A stretch of 64,000 nucleotides of DNA. Source: DASRDB01 sp035652815. GTDB taxonomy: Bacteria > Chloroflexota > Ktedonobacteria > Ktedonobacterales > Ktedonobacteraceae. The DNA lies in assembly GCA_035652815.1 (NCBI GenBank), contig DASRDB010000015.1:1-64000 (forward strand). Direction: 5' to 3'. Position 1 is the first letter of the stretch; each line of letters begins with the position of its first letter. The notes beneath the pieces were generated by a model, which saw only the letters and a program-made list of their open reading frames with translations, was not told where the DNA came from and did not search any database. Of the stretch, positions 44,721 to 53,349 are shown piece by piece. The position numbers and the translations under genes are program-made.

Positions 44721-46172
44721 TTATCCAACGAAGGTGCCAAGCAGGCCATCATCTATAAGCTGGGTGAGGCGCGCTTTCACCAGTGTGTTTTGCCAGTCTC
44801 TTTCGGGATTGGGCAAGCCTTCAAGTTCTACCCGCACGTAGTTATCGGTCAGGCCTTCCCAGCGCCCGTGTTTGACGGCTTCGATCAGGACATCGACCGT
44901 CTGACCCAAAAACTGTTCACGGAAGATACGGGCATGTGCGTCGTTCAGTTGCAGCAGGCGTTCGCTGCGAGCTTTCTTGATCTCGTCTTTGATCTGTCCC
45001 TTCATCCGAGCGGCTGCGGTACCCTGGCGCGGTGAGAAACGGAATACGTGCATTTTAGCGAAGTGGAGTTCTGTGGCAAGCGCGTAGGTCTGCTCGAAAT
45101 CTTCATCGCTTTCGCCAGGGAAGCCTGTGATGATGTCGGTGCTGATGGCGATGCCTGGTACGAGTTGTTTGGCGGTCTGCACGATGGTTTTGTAACGCTG
45201 GCTGTTATAGCGGCGCGCCATACGACGCAATATGTAGTCTGAGCCGCTTTGCATGGGCAGGTGCAGGTGTCGGCACATGCGGGGGTTCTGCCAGTATTCT
45301 AGCCATTCCAGCCGGAAGTCCTCGGGTTCGAGGGATGAAACGCGAATACGTGGAATTTCGGTTTCTTGCAGCAGGGCATGAATTAAGTCGCCCAGGTCTT
45401 GCTGCTGGTTGCCTTCGGGGTGATAGTCTCCCAGGTGGATGCCTGTCAGCACGATTTCTTTGTACCCGGCGCGTACTTTGCGCTGAACGTGTTCCACTAT
45501 CGAAGCGATGCTGCGACTGCGCGAGCCACCACGAACATATGGCACGATACAATAGGTACAGCGATTATCGCATCCATCCTGAACCTTCATCTGCACGCGG
45601 GTACGGGAATGCAGGCGGGCTGTGTCAGTTGGGTTGGAAACGATAGAGATGCGCGATGGATTATCGGGTTGCGGCTCCTCGTCGCCTCCAATGGCTGCAT
45701 CACTGCCGATATGCTGACTATCGAGTGATATGACCGGCAACGAGCGCCCCTGGCTGGCGAGAGGCGGCATATCCTCTTGCACAGGTGCGATATCTTCCCT
45801 GATTTCTGCAGTCCATTTTTCCTGGATAGCTTCTATCAGCGAGTCTTTGCCACTGTTGCCGACGACAAGATCGACGCCGGGAAGGGCCGCAACGGCTCGC
45901 GGGTTGATTTCCGCGTAGCAGCCGGTGACGACCAGCAGGGCATTGGGGTGCCGCCTGCGCGCCTGCGAAATGGCATAGCGAGAACTGCGGTCGCCCAGGT
46001 GAGTGACGGTGCAGGTATTCACAATGTAGATATCGGCAATTTCCTCAAAGTCGCGTTGGATAAAGCCTGCCGCGCTCATTTGGTCGCTGATCGCCTCGCT
46101 ATCGGCCTGATTGACTTTGCAACCGAGCGTGGCGACAGCAAAAGTTGCCTTCGCCGTATGTGTATCTGTCAT
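44721..46172 (-). CDS. mtaB: tRNA t6A37 methylthiotransferase, MtaB-type
   Basis: This 483-residue radical-SAM enzyme adds a methylthio group to t6A37 in tRNA. The N-terminal UPF0004 domain has TLGCKVNQADSE, NTCTVTHLGDRSSR and TGCYAE, giving three cluster cysteines. The radical-SAM motif is CDNRCTYCIVPYVRG near 200. A TRAM-like C-terminal region follows. TLGCKVN and the lack of the MiaB signature favour the MtaB subgroup. A poorly conserved insert of about 60 residues, rich in acidic and serine residues, lies between the two domains. The ribosome binding site is weak. Confidence 0.9.
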   Translation of the reverse strand: MTDTHTAKATFAVATLGCKVNQADSEAISDQMSAAGFIQRDFEEIADIYIVNTCTVTHLGDRSSRYAISQARRRHPNALLVVTGCYAEINPRAVAALPGVDLVVGNSGKDSLIEAIQEKWTAEIREDIAPVQEDMPPLASQGRSLPVISLDSQHIGSDAAIGGDEEPQPDNPSRISIVSNPTDTARLHSRTRVQMKVQDGCDNRCTYCIVPYVRGGSRSRSIASIVEHVQRKVRAGYKEIVLTGIHLGDYHPEGNQQQDLGDLIHALLQETEIPRIRVSSLEPEDFRLEWLEYWQNPRMCRHLHLPMQSGSDYILRRMARRYNSQRYKTIVQTAKQLVPGIAISTDIITGFPGESDEDFEQTYALATELHFAKMHVFRFSPRQGTAAARMKGQIKDEIKKARSERLLQLNDAHARIFREQFLGQTVDVLIEAVKHGRWEGLTDNYVRVELEGLPNPERDWQNTLVKARLTQLIDDGLLGTFVG

Positions 46173-46258
46173 GGTGTTTGTTCTTTAATATCATTATTTC
46201 GTTTGTGTGTTACATCTGGCCTGATTATAGCGTATTTTGGGGTTTCTGGCGACTACCT

Positions 46259-46864
46259 TTACGCTGTTTCAGTACTGGTGTCTGCTTGCTGGGGAGGCAG
46301 AGGAATGGATATGCGTGGCTGCATTGGAGTCTCAAGCAGGGTTTTTTGTACCAGGGGTAGGGCGAACCAGACATTGCCGAGGCCAAACAGCACGCCGGTA
46401 ATTACACGCAATTCCCATGTGCTTTCGCGCCAGCCAAACATCTGGGTTGTCCCGTCAATTGCCATCGGCAGAATCAGCAGGAGCCAGAACCACCAGGGGA
46501 TGCCTTTCATGCGTTTGCCGCTCAACACGAAGATCAGGCAACCAACGAACATCGAGCTATAGATGGAGAGGTTGCGGGCGCACATGCCAAGCTGATGGCC
46601 AAAGACGTAGAATGAATGCGCTGGAATCTGCGCGCAGACGGTGTGCAGGGCATAGAAGATCTGCTTGGACAGCCAGTCCAGACCGAGGTAGGAGAGGAAG
46701 GGCACGCTTATGGCGGCAAGCACAAGCAATCCGAGAGCAACGGTCAACATAGTTGCCCAATATTCGTAGATGAATTCGCCTATGCGATAGCCGAGAGTAC
46801 TCAGCTTGCTTCTCCGGCCTGTATATTGTGTATAGGAAGGTTGTATTTGTTGCTGTACTGCCAT
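46259..46864 (-). CDS. DUF2085 membrane protein
   Basis: This 201-residue protein has four or five membrane helices. The DUF2085 signature is visible: ALHTVCAQIPAHSFYVFGHQLGMCARNLSIY (about 72-102), where family members often have H-x-x-C-H-Q-x-P-x-R-S and CARCxGxY. The first CHQ reads CAQ here and CARCTG reads CARNLS, so two potential metal or redox residues are missing. Function is unknown for the whole family. It is followed on the same strand by nothing close; mtaB ends the other side of an 86-base gap. Confidence 0.8.
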   Translation of the reverse strand: MAVQQQIQPSYTQYTGRRSKLSTLGYRIGEFIYEYWATMLTVALGLLVLAAISVPFLSYLGLDWLSKQIFYALHTVCAQIPAHSFYVFGHQLGMCARNLSIYSSMFVGCLIFVLSGKRMKGIPWWFWLLLILPMAIDGTTQMFGWRESTWELRVITGVLFGLGNVWFALPLVQKTLLETPMQPRISIPLPPQQADTSTETA

Positions 46865-46891
46865 AGTCTTCTTCTCTATTGCTCGCGTTCT

Positions 46892-47155
46892 CTATCGCAA
46901 ATGAAAGGCCTTTGCCAGTTCGCGAAATTCGATCCGTCCTTCTAAGATGGTATCCGGGCCAACGAAAATTACCGGTATGCGATAACGATATTGTTCAAAG
47001 ATTTTTGGATTGGCGCGAATATCGATTTCGGTCAGTTCATAGGAAGTCAGCGCGGCGATATCATCGAGCATATCGCGTGCCTCATCACAAAGATGACAGC
47101 CTGCCTTCGTATAAAACGTCACCTGTACAGGCGTGGTTTCCTTTGTTTTATTCAC
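46892..47155 (-). CDS. Glutaredoxin-like protein
   Basis: This 87-residue protein has a thioredoxin fold with the redox motif C-H-L-C in KAGCHLCDEARDML near 20. This is the DUF836/YuxK-like glutaredoxin group. The cis-proline is in YRYRIPVIFV. GTG 47155 is proposed as the start because GGAGA lies six bases upstream; an ATG at 47194 has no ribosome binding site. It is followed after 27 bases by the DUF2085 gene on the same strand, so the two are probably co-transcribed. Its partner is unknown. Confidence 0.82.
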   Translation of the reverse strand: MNKTKETTPVQVTFYTKAGCHLCDEARDMLDDIAALTSYELTEIDIRANPKIFEQYRYRIPVIFVGPDTILEGRIEFRELAKAFHLR

Positions 47156-47251
47156 GAATGGTCTCCATGCGTATTGTTTCCTGAAGGTAATCATACCATA
47201 TGTATGAAGATGGTGATAGAGTCAGGTTCGCTGTTTAGGGCATAAAAAATG

Positions 47252-47275
47252 AGGGGCGCGACCGGTCGCGCCCCT
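47252..47275 (-). terminator. 24-bp perfect palindrome ending the small-peptide gene
   Basis: AGGGGCGCGACC at 47252-47263 is followed directly by its exact reverse complement. On the reverse strand, CATTTTTTATG follows, making an intrinsic terminator nine bases after the stop codon of the gene at 47285. Confidence 0.75.
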
Positions 47276-47284
47276 ATTTCTTGC

Positions 47285-47461
47285 TTAACAGAATCGTGGT
47301 GGGGGTGGGCAGTACCAGGCCAGGGTGTGCGTGGTGTGAACGCCGCTGTGATGTTGCATCATGGGCATAGTAACCATGCGAGCGGACCAGCCAATGAGGC
47401 CAGCAAGCAGGGTGAGAGCGAGGATAATCAGGACGAACATTTTGCGCAGTGAGACCAGCAT
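47285..47461 (-). CDS. Small membrane peptide, 58 residues
   Basis: This short reading frame encodes a basic start (MLVSLRKM), a hydrophobic helix at about 9-25 and a polar tail. The tail is rich in histidine and methionine (MPMMQHHSGVHTTHT) and ends WYCPPPPRFC. AAGGAG lies seven bases upstream of the ATG, and a 24-bp terminator hairpin follows the stop codon, so the gene is well supported although short. I do not recognise the family. The His/Met tail with two cysteines could bind copper or another metal, but this is speculation. Confidence 0.65.
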   Translation of the reverse strand: MLVSLRKMFVLIILALTLLAGLIGWSARMVTMPMMQHHSGVHTTHTLAWYCPPPPRFC

Positions 47462-47733
47462 GAAGTACTCCTTCTCTTTTCACTTCGCGTCTTTGACGCG
47501 GAACTGTTTCTGGGAGGCTCAATTTGCGCCTCCGAAAAAACAGGTGCGAAAGCGGGAGCATAAACTTGCAATTTTTGGATGCAATTTTTTCATGTAGAAA
47601 AGTTTTGTGATTTATCCCTGCTTTTCGTCCATATTGATAGAAGCGGCAAGAATGGTAAAGAGTATTATATGTAAAAGCGATAATACGCTGTCGCATGATA
47701 GATAATGCATTGGATCGTTGAAAAGGGGGCCTT

Positions 47734-48537
47734 ATGCTGGTGCGGAGTAGTAAGCTGAAGCAGCGGGTGCAACCAGTTGCCCAATGGGCTGTAGAGCAGT
47801 ACGCGCGTGAGTTGCTTACTGTTGACGAGATGGTTAGCTTGCTTATGGACGAGTGGAAGCAGTACGAACTGGACGAGGAAGCACTTTCGCCAAAGCTACT
47901 CCGGCGGCTGGCGCAACGCATCTGTAGTCGTGTATTGCACGAAGCCTGTTATTCATCAGACTCTATCCGGCGCAACGCTGCTTTTGCCAATCTGACGCGC
48001 TACCTGGAGGCTTCGTTACGCCACTCTCCTTACGCGCAATTTTTGACAAGGCAGGCGGATGCCTGTTGTGATGTGCTGCAACAAACGCTCGAGGACCTCG
48101 ATCAAACGCTTTTACAAAAGGTAGGACCTTCTGATCCTGCCGCCTTTTTGAAGTGGACGCTTACTATTTTGCTGCGCCACGCTTATGTTTTTGTACAGAA
48201 AGTGCAGCGGGAAAAAACGCTCGCGGCTGTTTCTATAGATGAACAGCCGGAAGTTATGAAAGAATATTTAGAGGATAATGGCGAGCATGACCCTGTCAGC
48301 CATGTATTGAGCCGGGAATTGCAACAGACACTGAAAAATGCTATTCTATCCCTGAGAAATCCGCGTTACCAGATGGTGCTGCTTGGCATCTATCTTGCGG
48401 GCATGGATGAACGAGAAATCGCGGAGTCTATGGGCGTACAGGTGCAGGATGTCTATCTGTGGCGGCATCGAGCGATAAAGGCGCTCCACAGCAATCGGGA
48501 ACTGATCGAGACACTACAATCCTGGCTGCGGAGATGA
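47734..48537 (+). CDS. Sigma-70-like protein (region 4 recognisable)
   Basis: This 267-residue protein ends in a sigma region 4-type helix-turn-helix (about 215-260): SLRNPRYQMVLLGIYLAGMDEREIAESMGVQVQDVYLWRHRAIKAL (about 209-254). Residues 30-170 are helical and may correspond to a diverged region 2, but the standard sequences are not obvious. I regard it as an ECF-like sigma factor of unusual type, with function inferred. GGGGG lies upstream of the ATG. It is followed after 52 bases by a zinc-finger protein gene likely to encode its antagonist, the usual sigma/anti-sigma pairing. Confidence 0.72.
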   Translation: MLVRSSKLKQRVQPVAQWAVEQYARELLTVDEMVSLLMDEWKQYELDEEALSPKLLRRLAQRICSRVLHEACYSSDSIRRNAAFANLTRYLEASLRHSPYAQFLTRQADACCDVLQQTLEDLDQTLLQKVGPSDPAAFLKWTLTILLRHAYVFVQKVQREKTLAAVSIDEQPEVMKEYLEDNGEHDPVSHVLSRELQQTLKNAILSLRNPRYQMVLLGIYLAGMDEREIAESMGVQVQDVYLWRHRAIKALHSNRELIETLQSWLRR

Positions 48538-48589
48538 ACAGTGGTTGCTACTGATATGCGCAGGCTATATATTTCCGGGAAGGATATGC

Positions 48590-48934
48590 ATGAGCTGCGA
48601 AGAGCTTCGGCACCTGTTAGGCGTTTTCTGGCGTGAGGAAGACAGAGATCTTGCTCTCAATCTGATCGCCACGCACGTCCGTTCGTGTCCAATTTGTTCT
48701 CGCGGCTTGCAGTATCGTGCAAAGGAATTGCTCGCAGATACACTGAGCTGCGAACAATGCCGTAACCTCTTTCCAACCTATTATGAAGCGACTCATCCAG
48801 AATTTCCCCTGGCAACGATGCCTGTCGAAGAGATGGCCGCCGTTGCGATTCACCTCGGCAACTGCGCTGCCTGTAAAGAGCAGTATGAAGTGCTTGTCCA
48901 ACTCGCTCAATTAGAGGAAGGCGACAAGGAATAA
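48590..48934 (+). CDS. Zinc-finger protein, probable anti-sigma-like partner
   Basis: This 114-residue protein has two similar metal-binding repeats: HVRSCPICSRG near 30 and HLGNCAACKEQ near 90, each H-x3-C-x2-C, the pattern of zinc-binding anti-sigma domains. Another CEQC pair lies near 57. No membrane helix is present, so it would be a soluble cytosolic antagonist. ATG 48590 has GGAAGGA upstream; an in-frame start at 48545 is less likely. Pairing with the sigma-like gene just upstream is inferred from order and motifs. Confidence 0.75.
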   Translation: MSCEELRHLLGVFWREEDRDLALNLIATHVRSCPICSRGLQYRAKELLADTLSCEQCRNLFPTYYEATHPEFPLATMPVEEMAAVAIHLGNCAACKEQYEVLVQLAQLEEGDKE

Positions 48935-48938
48935 AGCT

Positions 48939-50795
48939 CTATTCCTCATCGCGATGACGCGCTCGCTCGTGCTGCGTCAGGTACTTCTTGCGCAGGCGAA
49001 TGTGTTCCGGCGTCACCTCGACCAGTTCATCGTTGTTGATGAAGTCCAGCGATTGTTCCAGGCTGAGCAGGACTGGTGGGGTCAGGCGTACCGAGATTTC
49101 TGCCGTAGATGAGCGAATATTGGTTTTCTGCTTTTCGCGACAGACGTTAACCACCAGGTCGGCTGGCCGCGAGTTCAGGCCAACGATCATACCTTCGTAA
49201 ACCTGCGTGCCCGGCTCGATGAAGGTATCGCCACGCAACTGGGCGTTGCTCAGGCCATAAGTCATCGCCACACCAGTTTCTGAGGCGATCAAGGCTCCCA
49301 TGCGGTGCGTGCCGATTTTGCCCAGCCAGGGTTCGTAGCCGATCAACATGCTGCTCATCGCCCCGTTGCCCCGCGTGAGGGTCAGGAAGGCGTTGCGGAA
49401 GCCGATCAAGCCGCGTGTGGGAATGCTGTATTCCAGGCGTATATTGCCCTGCCCGTCGTTGACCATGTTGGTCAACTGCGCTTTACGGGCTGCCAGCGTC
49501 TCGGTCAAGCTTCCTATATATTCGTCTCGGGTATCGATGACAAGCTGTTCGATAGGCTCAAGCGTTTCGCCATGCTCGCCCTGCTTGGTGATTACTTCGG
49601 GGCGTGAGACCTGAAATTCGTAGCCTTCGCGGCGCATAGCTTCGATCAACACAGAAAGGTGCAGTTCGCCCCGGCCAGAGACAATGAACTCGTCCGGCGT
49701 ACTGCCATCTTCGACGCGCAGGCTCACGTTGGTTTCCAGTTCGCGATAGAGGCGGCTGCGCAACTGGCGCGAGGTGGTGAACTTGCCCTCTCTTCCCGCG
49801 AAGGGCGAGGTATTGACGCCAAAGGTCATCTTCAGGGTTGGCTCAGAGATGGCGATGGTTGGCAAAGCCTCGGGAGCTTCGACATCGGCGATGGTCTCGC
49901 CGATGTTGGCATTGGGAATACCAGTCAGGGCAACGATATCACCTGCCAGCGCCTCGGGAACTTCCACCCGCTGCAAGCCTTTATACGTTAATACAAGATT
50001 GATTTTCTGGCGCGAAATGACTCCGTCGCGGTTGATGTGGGCCACGAACGTGTTAGGCATGGCGCGACCACGCACAATGCGGCCAATAGCGTACTTACCT
50101 TTGTAGTCGTCGTAGTCAAGGGCGGCCACGAGTAACTGTAAGGGCGCATCGATGTCCACAACGGGGGCGGGAATCGTATTGACGATGGTCTCGAAAAGCG
50201 GCTCCAGGTCTTTGCGCTCATCTCCAGGTTCGTACATGGCAACGCCATCACGGCCAACGGCGTAGAGGACGGGGAAATCAAGCTGGTCGGCGCTGGTTGC
50301 CAGTTCCAGGAACAGGTCTTGTGTCCACTCCAGCACCTGGTCGATGCGGGCATCGCGGCGGTCAATTTTATTGATGACCACAATCGGTTTAAGGTGCAGT
50401 TCCAGCGCCTTTTGCAGGACGAAGCGGGTCTGGGGCATGGGGCCTTCAACGGCGTCGATGAGCAGGATGCAGCCATCGGCCATGTTGAGGACGCGCTCGA
50501 CCTCGCCGCCGAAATCCGCGTGTCCCGGCGTGTCGATAATATTGATTTTGATGCCCCGGTAGCTAATCGCCGTATTTTTCGCCAGGATAGTGATGCCGCG
50601 CTCGCGTTCCTGGTCATAGGAATCCATAATCAGCTCACCCACCTGCTGATTTTCGCGAAAGATTTTGCTCTGTTTGAGCATGCCATCTACCAGCGTGGTT
50701 TTGCCATGATCGACGTGGGCGATAATTGCGACATTGCGTATATCTTCTCGTTTTACCAGGCGCTCTGTCTGGATCATATCGTTTACAACCTGCAT
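48939..50795 (-). CDS. typA: Translational GTPase TypA/BipA
   Basis: This GTPase of about 618 residues binds ribosomes and affects assembly and stress translation. G motifs are clear: AHVDHGKTTL (G1), RGITI (G2), DTPGHADFGGEV (G3), NKIDRRDA (G4). The TypA-specific middle and C-terminal domains follow (GRGELHLSVLIEAMRREGYE, RGLIGFRNAFLTLTRG, EPGTQVYEGMIVG). Three in-frame ATGs (50825, 50795, 50777) are possible and none has an ideal ribosome binding site; 50795 is a compromise. It is convergent with the zinc-finger gene, four bases away. Confidence 0.95.
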   Translation of the reverse strand: MQVVNDMIQTERLVKREDIRNVAIIAHVDHGKTTLVDGMLKQSKIFRENQQVGELIMDSYDQERERGITILAKNTAISYRGIKINIIDTPGHADFGGEVERVLNMADGCILLIDAVEGPMPQTRFVLQKALELHLKPIVVINKIDRRDARIDQVLEWTQDLFLELATSADQLDFPVLYAVGRDGVAMYEPGDERKDLEPLFETIVNTIPAPVVDIDAPLQLLVAALDYDDYKGKYAIGRIVRGRAMPNTFVAHINRDGVISRQKINLVLTYKGLQRVEVPEALAGDIVALTGIPNANIGETIADVEAPEALPTIAISEPTLKMTFGVNTSPFAGREGKFTTSRQLRSRLYRELETNVSLRVEDGSTPDEFIVSGRGELHLSVLIEAMRREGYEFQVSRPEVITKQGEHGETLEPIEQLVIDTRDEYIGSLTETLAARKAQLTNMVNDGQGNIRLEYSIPTRGLIGFRNAFLTLTRGNGAMSSMLIGYEPWLGKIGTHRMGALIASETGVAMTYGLSNAQLRGDTFIEPGTQVYEGMIVGLNSRPADLVVNVCREKQKTNIRSSTAEISVRLTPPVLLSLEQSLDFINNDELVEVTPEHIRLRKKYLTQHERARHRDEE

Positions 50796-50824
50796 AATAA
50801 TTCTTGAATAACTCCCCGAAAACA

Positions 50825-50855
50825 TAACAAAAACCGGACGGCAAAAGTCGCCCGG
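50825..50855 (-). terminator. Terminator upstream of typA
   Basis: On the reverse strand a stem of nine pairs with one mismatch (50855-50847 with 50842-50834) is followed by TTTTTGTT. It lies 130 bases after the small membrane gene's stop codon and just before typA, so typA should have its own promoter or depend on read-through. Confidence 0.55.
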
Positions 50856-50987
50856 TGAAATTGTGGACTATTGACCGATATGTACTGCTACTATTGTACC
50901 CCTTAGCAGGCTTTACGTCAAGTTTTGTGCAGATGGGCTACACCGATGAGCAGCGTCAGACTCATCAATTGATCTCACAATCGATGC

Positions 50988-51254
50988 CTACGCGCTTTGA
51001 CATTGCCTTGTTTTGAGCAGGCGTGTGAAGGCGAGCGCAATGACGGTCCCAGCAATCCAAAGGAGGCTCCAGAGAAACTGATCGTCTGGTGCGACTGCGA
51101 GTAATGCGCCCAGCACGAACCAGAGAGCGCTTGCTAGAAGGAAGGCCAGACCCAGAAGAAGGCGTTGCTTTTTCAAGGAAGCGTCTTCAGGCCAGAAAAA
51201 GCCTCGTATGGTATTCATCGCACGAATCCTTTCACTCTCTTTGTTTTCACTCAT
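50988..51254 (-). CDS. Small membrane protein, 88 residues
   Basis: I do not recognise this protein by family. It has a short polar N-terminus (MSENKESERIRAMNTIRGFFWPEDASLKKQ, about 1-30) and two hydrophobic helices (about 31-52 and 58-77). AAGGTGAGG precedes ATG 51254, which is preferred over an ATG eight codons earlier. The reverse-strand promoter at 51268-51297 places the likely transcription start only about seven bases before the ATG. No domain or catalytic residue is visible. Confidence 0.65.
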   Translation of the reverse strand: MSENKESERIRAMNTIRGFFWPEDASLKKQRLLLGLAFLLASALWFVLGALLAVAPDDQFLWSLLWIAGTVIALAFTRLLKTRQCQSA

Positions 51255-51267
51255 AAACCTCACCTTG

Positions 51268-51297
51268 ATTATACGCAATCAGACGCAATATATCCAA
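51268..51297 (-). promoter_or_regulatory. Promoter giving a near-leaderless transcript
   Basis: On the reverse strand TTGGAT (51297-51292) and a perfect TATAAT (51273-51268) are 18 bases apart. The predicted transcription start near 51261 leaves only about seven bases before the ATG at 51254. Confidence 0.5.
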
Positions 51298-51312
51298 CAC
51301 TGCGCTTTTGAT

Positions 51313-53229
51313 TTAACCATGCGGCGTTTGATAGGTATAGAGGCCTGTTCCCTCGGTATTATTCAGCGCATTGTCGAGTGTGTAGCAGGCCGTAATCAAC
51401 GAGAGGTGCGTGAAGGCCTGTGGATAGTTTCCCAGGGCTTCGCCAGTTGGGCCTATTTCTTCTGCATAGAGTCCCACGTGATTGCAGTAGGTCATGATCT
51501 TCTCTAGCATCAGGCGCGCTTCGTCCAGGCGGCCCGCTCTGGCGAGGGATTCGGCTAACCAGAAGCTACAGGGCGTGAAAGTGCCTTCGAGACTGCCCAG
51601 CCCATCGTCGGCGGCTTTCTTGGGATCGTAGCGATGCACCAGCGAGTCGCTTGTCAGCTCTTTTTGAATACGGTCAATAGTATCCAGCATACGCGGGTCT
51701 TTGGGGCCGGAAAACCTGGTTAGCACCATGAGCAGTGCGCTGGCGTCAACGGCATTGCTGCCGTAGTACTGCACATAGCTGTGTTCTTTCTCGCTCCATC
51801 CGTGTTGCATGACATCTTCGTACACGCTCGCGCTGGCATGCATCCAGTCCACCATTGGCGCGGGTAGTCCTCGATGACGGCTCAGTCGCAGGGCGCGATC
51901 AAAGGCGACCCAGCACATGACTCGCGAATGCACGAAATCTTTGGGACCCCCACGCACTTCCCAGATGCCTTCGTCCGGCTCCATCCAATGTTTGTTGAGC
52001 CATTCAAGCAGACGCCGCAGGTTTCGCCAGAGGTCGTAGGAAATGGCTTCATGACGATTGTAGATGTAGATCGCGTCCATCAATTCGCCGTAAATATCAA
52101 GCTGGCGCTGTTTGTACGCGCCGTTGCCAATACGCACAGGTTTGCTGCCCTTATACCCTTCAAGGTGATCGAGCGTGTATTCGGTTAATTTATGCTCTCC
52201 GTCGATACCATACATGGGCTGTAAGGTGCCGTTTTCTCCTAACTCATGACAGCGGGCGTCCAGCCAGCCCATGAATGCCTCGGCCTCTTGCAAAAAGCCT
52301 AAGGTGAGCAGGCTATAGAGAGTGAAGGAGGAGTCACGTAGCCACGTGTAGCGGTAATCCCAGTTGCGCGCACCGCCGATGGTCTCCGGCAGGCTGGTGG
52401 TTGGCGCGGCCACAATTGCGCCCGTCGGCTCATAGGTCAGCAGCTTTAGCACCAGCGCCGAACGCTGTACCATTTCGCGCCACCTGCCCTGATACTGGCA
52501 TTGCGCGATCCAACCACGCCAGTAACGGATGGTATCCTGAAAGAGGGCTTCATATGCCCTGTTGGACAGTGGCTCAGGGGCCATATCGTGATCTTTCGCG
52601 CTTTCCAGAATGAAGTGGACGGATTCATTAGCGTGCAGCGTGAAGTGCGCCCGCACGCCGCCTTCGCCATCCTCTTCTAGCGGAACGGATGTTGCCAGCC
52701 CCAGACTGAGCGATTCGCTATGAAAAACGGCCCCTTTTTTGGACAGGCGAACTTCGTGCGAATCGCGAGCATAGTTGAAGGCTGGGCGGCATGTCATCTT
52801 AAGGGGCAGCGACCCGCGCACGACCTTCACGGAGCGAATAATATGATGCTGGTGCCTGGAACTGTCTCGCGACTTGATAGGCATAAAGTCCGTGATCTCG
52901 GCAACGCCATCGACGGTCAAAAAGCGCGTGATGAGGATGTTGGTTTCGGGCAGGTATAGTTGCCTGTGTCCCATACCTGGTGATTCGGGCGGCGCGATAG
53001 TGAAATGCCCGCCCTTTTTAACATCCAGGATTGCGCCGAAGACGCTGGGCGAATCAAAACGCGGAATGCAGCACCAGTCAATCGAGCCATTTTTGCCGAC
53101 AAGGGCGACGGTGTGCAGGTCGCCAATGACGGCATAATCTTCGATGGGCAAATAGGGTGAGTGGGAATGTGGTGCTTCTTTCTTCTGGGTAGGTGGTTCC
53201 TGCTTTTCGAAGTTTTTGTGGTCAGCCAT
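51313..53229 (-). CDS. Glycoside hydrolase family 15 protein (glucoamylase/trehalase-like)
   Basis: This 638-residue protein is a cytosolic GH15 enzyme. It has the N-terminal beta-sandwich (YAVIGDLHTVALVGKNGSIDWCCIPRFDSPSVFGAILD, about 31-68) and an (alpha/alpha)6 barrel with GGARNWDYRYTWLRDSSFTLYSLL near 290. The catalytic glutamates should lie in the EPDEGIWEVRGGP block and in the C-terminal EEIGPTGEALGNYPQAFTHL region. The group includes glucoamylases and trehalases, and the substrate cannot be fixed from sequence. No signal peptide is present. The gene is divergent from the DUF1786 gene. Confidence 0.92.
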   Translation of the reverse strand: MADHKNFEKQEPPTQKKEAPHSHSPYLPIEDYAVIGDLHTVALVGKNGSIDWCCIPRFDSPSVFGAILDVKKGGHFTIAPPESPGMGHRQLYLPETNILITRFLTVDGVAEITDFMPIKSRDSSRHQHHIIRSVKVVRGSLPLKMTCRPAFNYARDSHEVRLSKKGAVFHSESLSLGLATSVPLEEDGEGGVRAHFTLHANESVHFILESAKDHDMAPEPLSNRAYEALFQDTIRYWRGWIAQCQYQGRWREMVQRSALVLKLLTYEPTGAIVAAPTTSLPETIGGARNWDYRYTWLRDSSFTLYSLLTLGFLQEAEAFMGWLDARCHELGENGTLQPMYGIDGEHKLTEYTLDHLEGYKGSKPVRIGNGAYKQRQLDIYGELMDAIYIYNRHEAISYDLWRNLRRLLEWLNKHWMEPDEGIWEVRGGPKDFVHSRVMCWVAFDRALRLSRHRGLPAPMVDWMHASASVYEDVMQHGWSEKEHSYVQYYGSNAVDASALLMVLTRFSGPKDPRMLDTIDRIQKELTSDSLVHRYDPKKAADDGLGSLEGTFTPCSFWLAESLARAGRLDEARLMLEKIMTYCNHVGLYAEEIGPTGEALGNYPQAFTHLSLITACYTLDNALNNTEGTGLYTYQTPHG

Positions 53230-53349
53230 AGAAAAGTCTTCTTTCCAGTCTAGTTGGGGAGTGTTGTATAAAGTAGGTACACTTACTTGAAATCACGTTT
53301 TGCGACGAACTTTCGGTGATACTACCATAAATAAGCAGGGAGCAATGAT

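Noticed and set aside
47274..47921. 215-codon reverse frame
   Set aside because: It mostly lies antisense to the sigma-like gene; the 58-residue frame at 47285-47461 has the ribosome binding site and the terminator.
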